A stretch of 13,188 bases of DNA from NCBI GenBank assembly GCA_016200025.1, contig JACQFO010000001.1:1-13188 (forward strand). Reading direction: 5' to 3'. The DNA is from Nitrososphaerota archaeon. Its GTDB lineage: Archaea; Thermoproteota; Nitrososphaeria; Nitrososphaerales; Gagatemarchaeaceae. Shown here piece by piece: positions 11,312 through 13,188 of this stretch. Every line of letters starts with the position of its first letter. Position 1 is the first letter of the stretch. Under the pieces are notes generated by a model. It was not told the origin of the DNA, did not search any database, and saw only the letters and a program-made list of their open reading frames with translations. The position numbers and the translations under genes were made by a program.

Positions 11312-12574
11312 TTGCACAAGTTTGCCCATCTTGCAGACGCGCACCTGGGGGCGCACAGGGAACCGAACCTCCAGAGACTCGAGCTACACAGCTTTGACGC
11401 CGCGATGGCGAAGTGCGTCGAAGCAGGCGTAGACTTCGTCCTGATCTGCGGCGACCTGTTCCACGTTGGGATTCCCGACCTTGGCGTGGTCGACTCGGCG
11501 CTGAAGAGCATGATGCGACTGCAAAAGCATGGGATTCCAATCTACGCAATCTACGGAAGCCACGACTACACGCCGAACGGGACTTCTGTGATAGACATCC
11601 TGAACACAGCGGGGATCCTCACCAACCTGTTCAGGCCTGGTTTTTCCGGGGGCGGCCTGAAGCTACCGGTGTTCATCGACGAGAAGACTGGCGCGAAGCT
11701 TGCTGGGATCTCGGCCAGGAAGATCGGACTGGAAAGCAGGTACTACGACATCCTGGACAGGGCGTCCCTGGAGGCAGAGGATGGGTTCAAGGTCTTCGCG
11801 TTCCACAGCGGAATAACCGAGCTGAAGCCCGAGCAACTGAGCGAGATGGAGACGGTGGGGATCGACATGCTGCCAAGAGGCTTCGACTACTACGCCGGAG
11901 GGCACATCCACCAGAGGGGCGAGTACAGGCTGGACGGCCATGACCGCATCGTCTTCCCAGGTCCCCTCTTCACCGGGTATGGGCGCGACCTGGAGGAGAC
12001 CGCCAAGGGAGAGAGGAGAGGATTCTATCTTGTCGAGTTCGATGACCGGGTCAGAACGCAGAGGTTCGTCCCGGTGGACAGCTTCGCGGGGGTCTTCAGG
12101 GAATATGACGCGACCGGGCGAAATTCGGGCGAAGCCGGCCGGATGATCTCTGACGACCTGAAGCGAGTGGACGTGGACGGGAAGCTCGTGGTGATTCGTG
12201 TCTATGGGGTGCTGGCTGGGGGCAAGCCTTCGGACATTGACTTTGGGGCCATCAGGGCTGGCCTCGTGGGACGCGGGGCGATTCACGCGTACATCAACCG
12301 CAACTCTCTGACCTCCAAGGAGTCCTCCGAGCGGACTGCGCAGGGATTGGACCCGGCGGCTCTGGAGAAGTCCCTTCTACGAAGGGAGGTCGGGAGGGTG
12401 AGCGTCTCGTCGGAGTCTCTGAGGGGAGAGAGAGGTGCGGAGACGGGGGCCGAGCTTCTGAGGCTCCTCAGACAGCAGGCTAAGCTTGGGGAGTCGAAGA
12501 GGGACTACACGGCCAGGATGGTTGGGGCGGGGAAGAGAGCGCTCGGAATCGAAGGAATGGAGAAGTTGGACTGA
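11312..12574 (+). CDS. mre11: Mre11 DNA double-strand-break repair nuclease
   Basis: 420 residues. Mre11 is the Mn-dependent 3'-5' exo/endonuclease that works with Rad50 (and archaeal NurA/HerA) to resect DNA ends. Calcineurin-like phosphoesterase motifs: Asp9 and His11 (AHLADAHLG), Asp48 (ICGDLFHVG), Ser83-His84-Asp85 (YGSHD), His165 (FHSGI), and His198/His200 (GGHIHQ). The third motif is usually GNHD; the metal-binding Asn is Ser here. The C-terminal 150 residues are the capping and Rad50-binding region. The start is TTG at 11312: it places the first motif at the usual distance from the N-terminus and follows a TATA-like element. The TGA stop at 12572-12574 overlaps the CTG that begins rad50. 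Confidence 0.95.
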   Translation: MHKFAHLADAHLGAHREPNLQRLELHSFDAAMAKCVEAGVDFVLICGDLFHVGIPDLGVVDSALKSMMRLQKHGIPIYAIYGSHDYTPNGTSVIDILNTAGILTNLFRPGFSGGGLKLPVFIDEKTGAKLAGISARKIGLESRYYDILDRASLEAEDGFKVFAFHSGITELKPEQLSEMETVGIDMLPRGFDYYAGGHIHQRGEYRLDGHDRIVFPGPLFTGYGRDLEETAKGERRGFYLVEFDDRVRTQRFVPVDSFAGVFREYDATGRNSGEAGRMISDDLKRVDVDGKLVVIRVYGVLAGGKPSDIDFGAIRAGLVGRGAIHAYINRNSLTSKESSERTAQGLDPAALEKSLLRREVGRVSVSSESLRGERGAETGAELLRLLRQQAKLGESKRDYTARMVGAGKRALGIEGMEKLD

Positions 12575-13188
12575 TCATCAAAGAGCTGGAACTGAGGAAC
12601 ATCAGGAGCCATCGGAGGGCGAAATTGGCGCTGCCCCTCGGAAAGACTCTGCTCGAAGGGGACATCGGGGCGGGCAAATCGACGATGTTGATGGCGATCG
12701 AATTCGCCCTCTTCGGGCTTGGGTCTGAGACTGGGTCGTCTCTCCTGAGGCTCGGCGAGCAGGAGGGCGGGGTCCGACTGAAGTTTGAGGTCGAGGGGAA
12801 GGGATTCGAGATCAGAAGGGGTCTGGAGAGGAAGGGAGGTTCTGTCCACCAGACTGACGGGTATCTAGAAACCCCCGGAGAGACGCTCAACCTCTCGCCG
12901 AGGGAGTTGAAGGAGAGGGTCCTCGAAGTGCTCGAATTCAACGAGGCGCCCGACCCCAAGGCTCAGAGCCTGATCTTCAGGTATGCGGTGTATACGCCGC
13001 AGGAGGCGATGAAGGAGGTCCTTTCGATGACCCCGGACATCCGACTGCAGACCCTCCGCAGGGCGTTTCGGGTGGAGGACTACAAGACGGCGGCAGAGAA
13101 CGCAGCCGAGGTCGGGAGGGAGATCAGGGGCGACGTAAGGGAGCTGGACGGGCTGGGAAGGGGAGCGGAGAAGCTGCGCGCCGAGCTC
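12571..13188 (+). CDS. rad50: Rad50 ABC-type ATPase (partial, runs off the right edge)
   Basis: About 206 N-terminal residues are present, open to the last base. The start reads (L)IIKELELRNIRSHRRAKL, the classic Rad50 opening with RSH. Walker A is GDIGAGKST at residues 30-38. The Q-loop glutamine is Gln144 in RYAVYTPQEAMKEVL, and the coiled coil begins after about residue 170 (YKTAAENAAEVGREI...). No ATG, GTG or TTG lies in frame between the mre11 coding end and Walker A; the first ATG is past Walker A. CTG at 12571-12573 overlaps the mre11 TGA stop (CTGA), just as ATGA pairs do elsewhere, with GGAG about 6-9 bases upstream. CTG is therefore the probable start. Mre11 and Rad50 form the end-processing complex. 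Confidence 0.92.
   Translation, partial: MIIKELELRNIRSHRRAKLALPLGKTLLEGDIGAGKSTMLMAIEFALFGLGSETGSSLLRLGEQEGGVRLKFEVEGKGFEIRRGLERKGGSVHQTDGYLETPGETLNLSPRELKERVLEVLEFNEAPDPKAQSLIFRYAVYTPQEAMKEVLSMTPDIRLQTLRRAFRVEDYKTAAENAAEVGREIRGDVRELDGLGRGAEKLRAEL

Noticed and set aside
1..13188. CRISPR arrays, insertion sequences, rRNA genes, prophage genes
   Set aside because: No regularly spaced repeats, transposase motifs, terminal inverted repeats or rRNA segments were seen on either strand.

Overview
This window is archaeal DNA, high in G+C. The evidence is an A-type (rotary) ATPase stalk/catalytic cluster, archaeal NAC, TFE-alpha, Trm56, TiaS, Tsr3, Mre11/Rad50, an archaeal-type RNase P RNA, a tRNA with bulge-helix-bulge (BHB) introns, and TATA boxes about 25-30 bases upstream of starts, many of which look leaderless and use TTG or GTG. 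Multiple short tRNA introns suggest the TACK side of the archaea (Nitrososphaerota, Thermoproteota or relatives). The exact lineage cannot be read from the window.

Layout. (1) 1-2270, minus strand: A-ATPase subunits H-F-E-A, with A running off the left edge. (2) 2324-3355, minus strand: a small frameshifted two-helix membrane ORF, then archaeal NAC, translationally coupled behind a PUA-domain protein. (3) 3440-5680, plus strand: a four-helix membrane protein, then the tightly packed run Trm56, TFE, HD protein and an overlooked 38-residue protein with nine cysteines. (4) 5730-6853: a decayed LAGLIDADG endonuclease gene, an initiator tRNA-Met interrupted by three tiny introns, and a broken GNAT acetyltransferase gene. 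(5) 6914-9542: a cystathionine gamma-synthase-type PLP enzyme convergent with, and overlapping, TiaS; then a stand-alone Lrp/AsnC ligand-binding (RAM) protein. (6) 9636-11185: a second LAGLIDADG ORF, Tsr3 and the RNase P RNA. (7) 11312 to the right edge: Mre11 followed by Rad50, whose only plausible start is CTG.

The most striking element is the initiator tRNA at 6185-6326. Removing introns of 19, 18 and 29 nt, each in a near-perfect BHB, leaves a 76-nt tRNA with all archaeal initiator hallmarks. The introns lie in the D loop, at 37/38 and in the T loop. The T-loop intron base-pairs C56, the residue methylated by Trm56, which is encoded 1.7 kb upstream. Several genes here serve stable-RNA maturation (Trm56, TiaS, Tsr3, RNase P RNA). 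Two LAGLIDADG ORFs, one dead and one apparently intact, sit as free-standing insertions between genes rather than inside introns.
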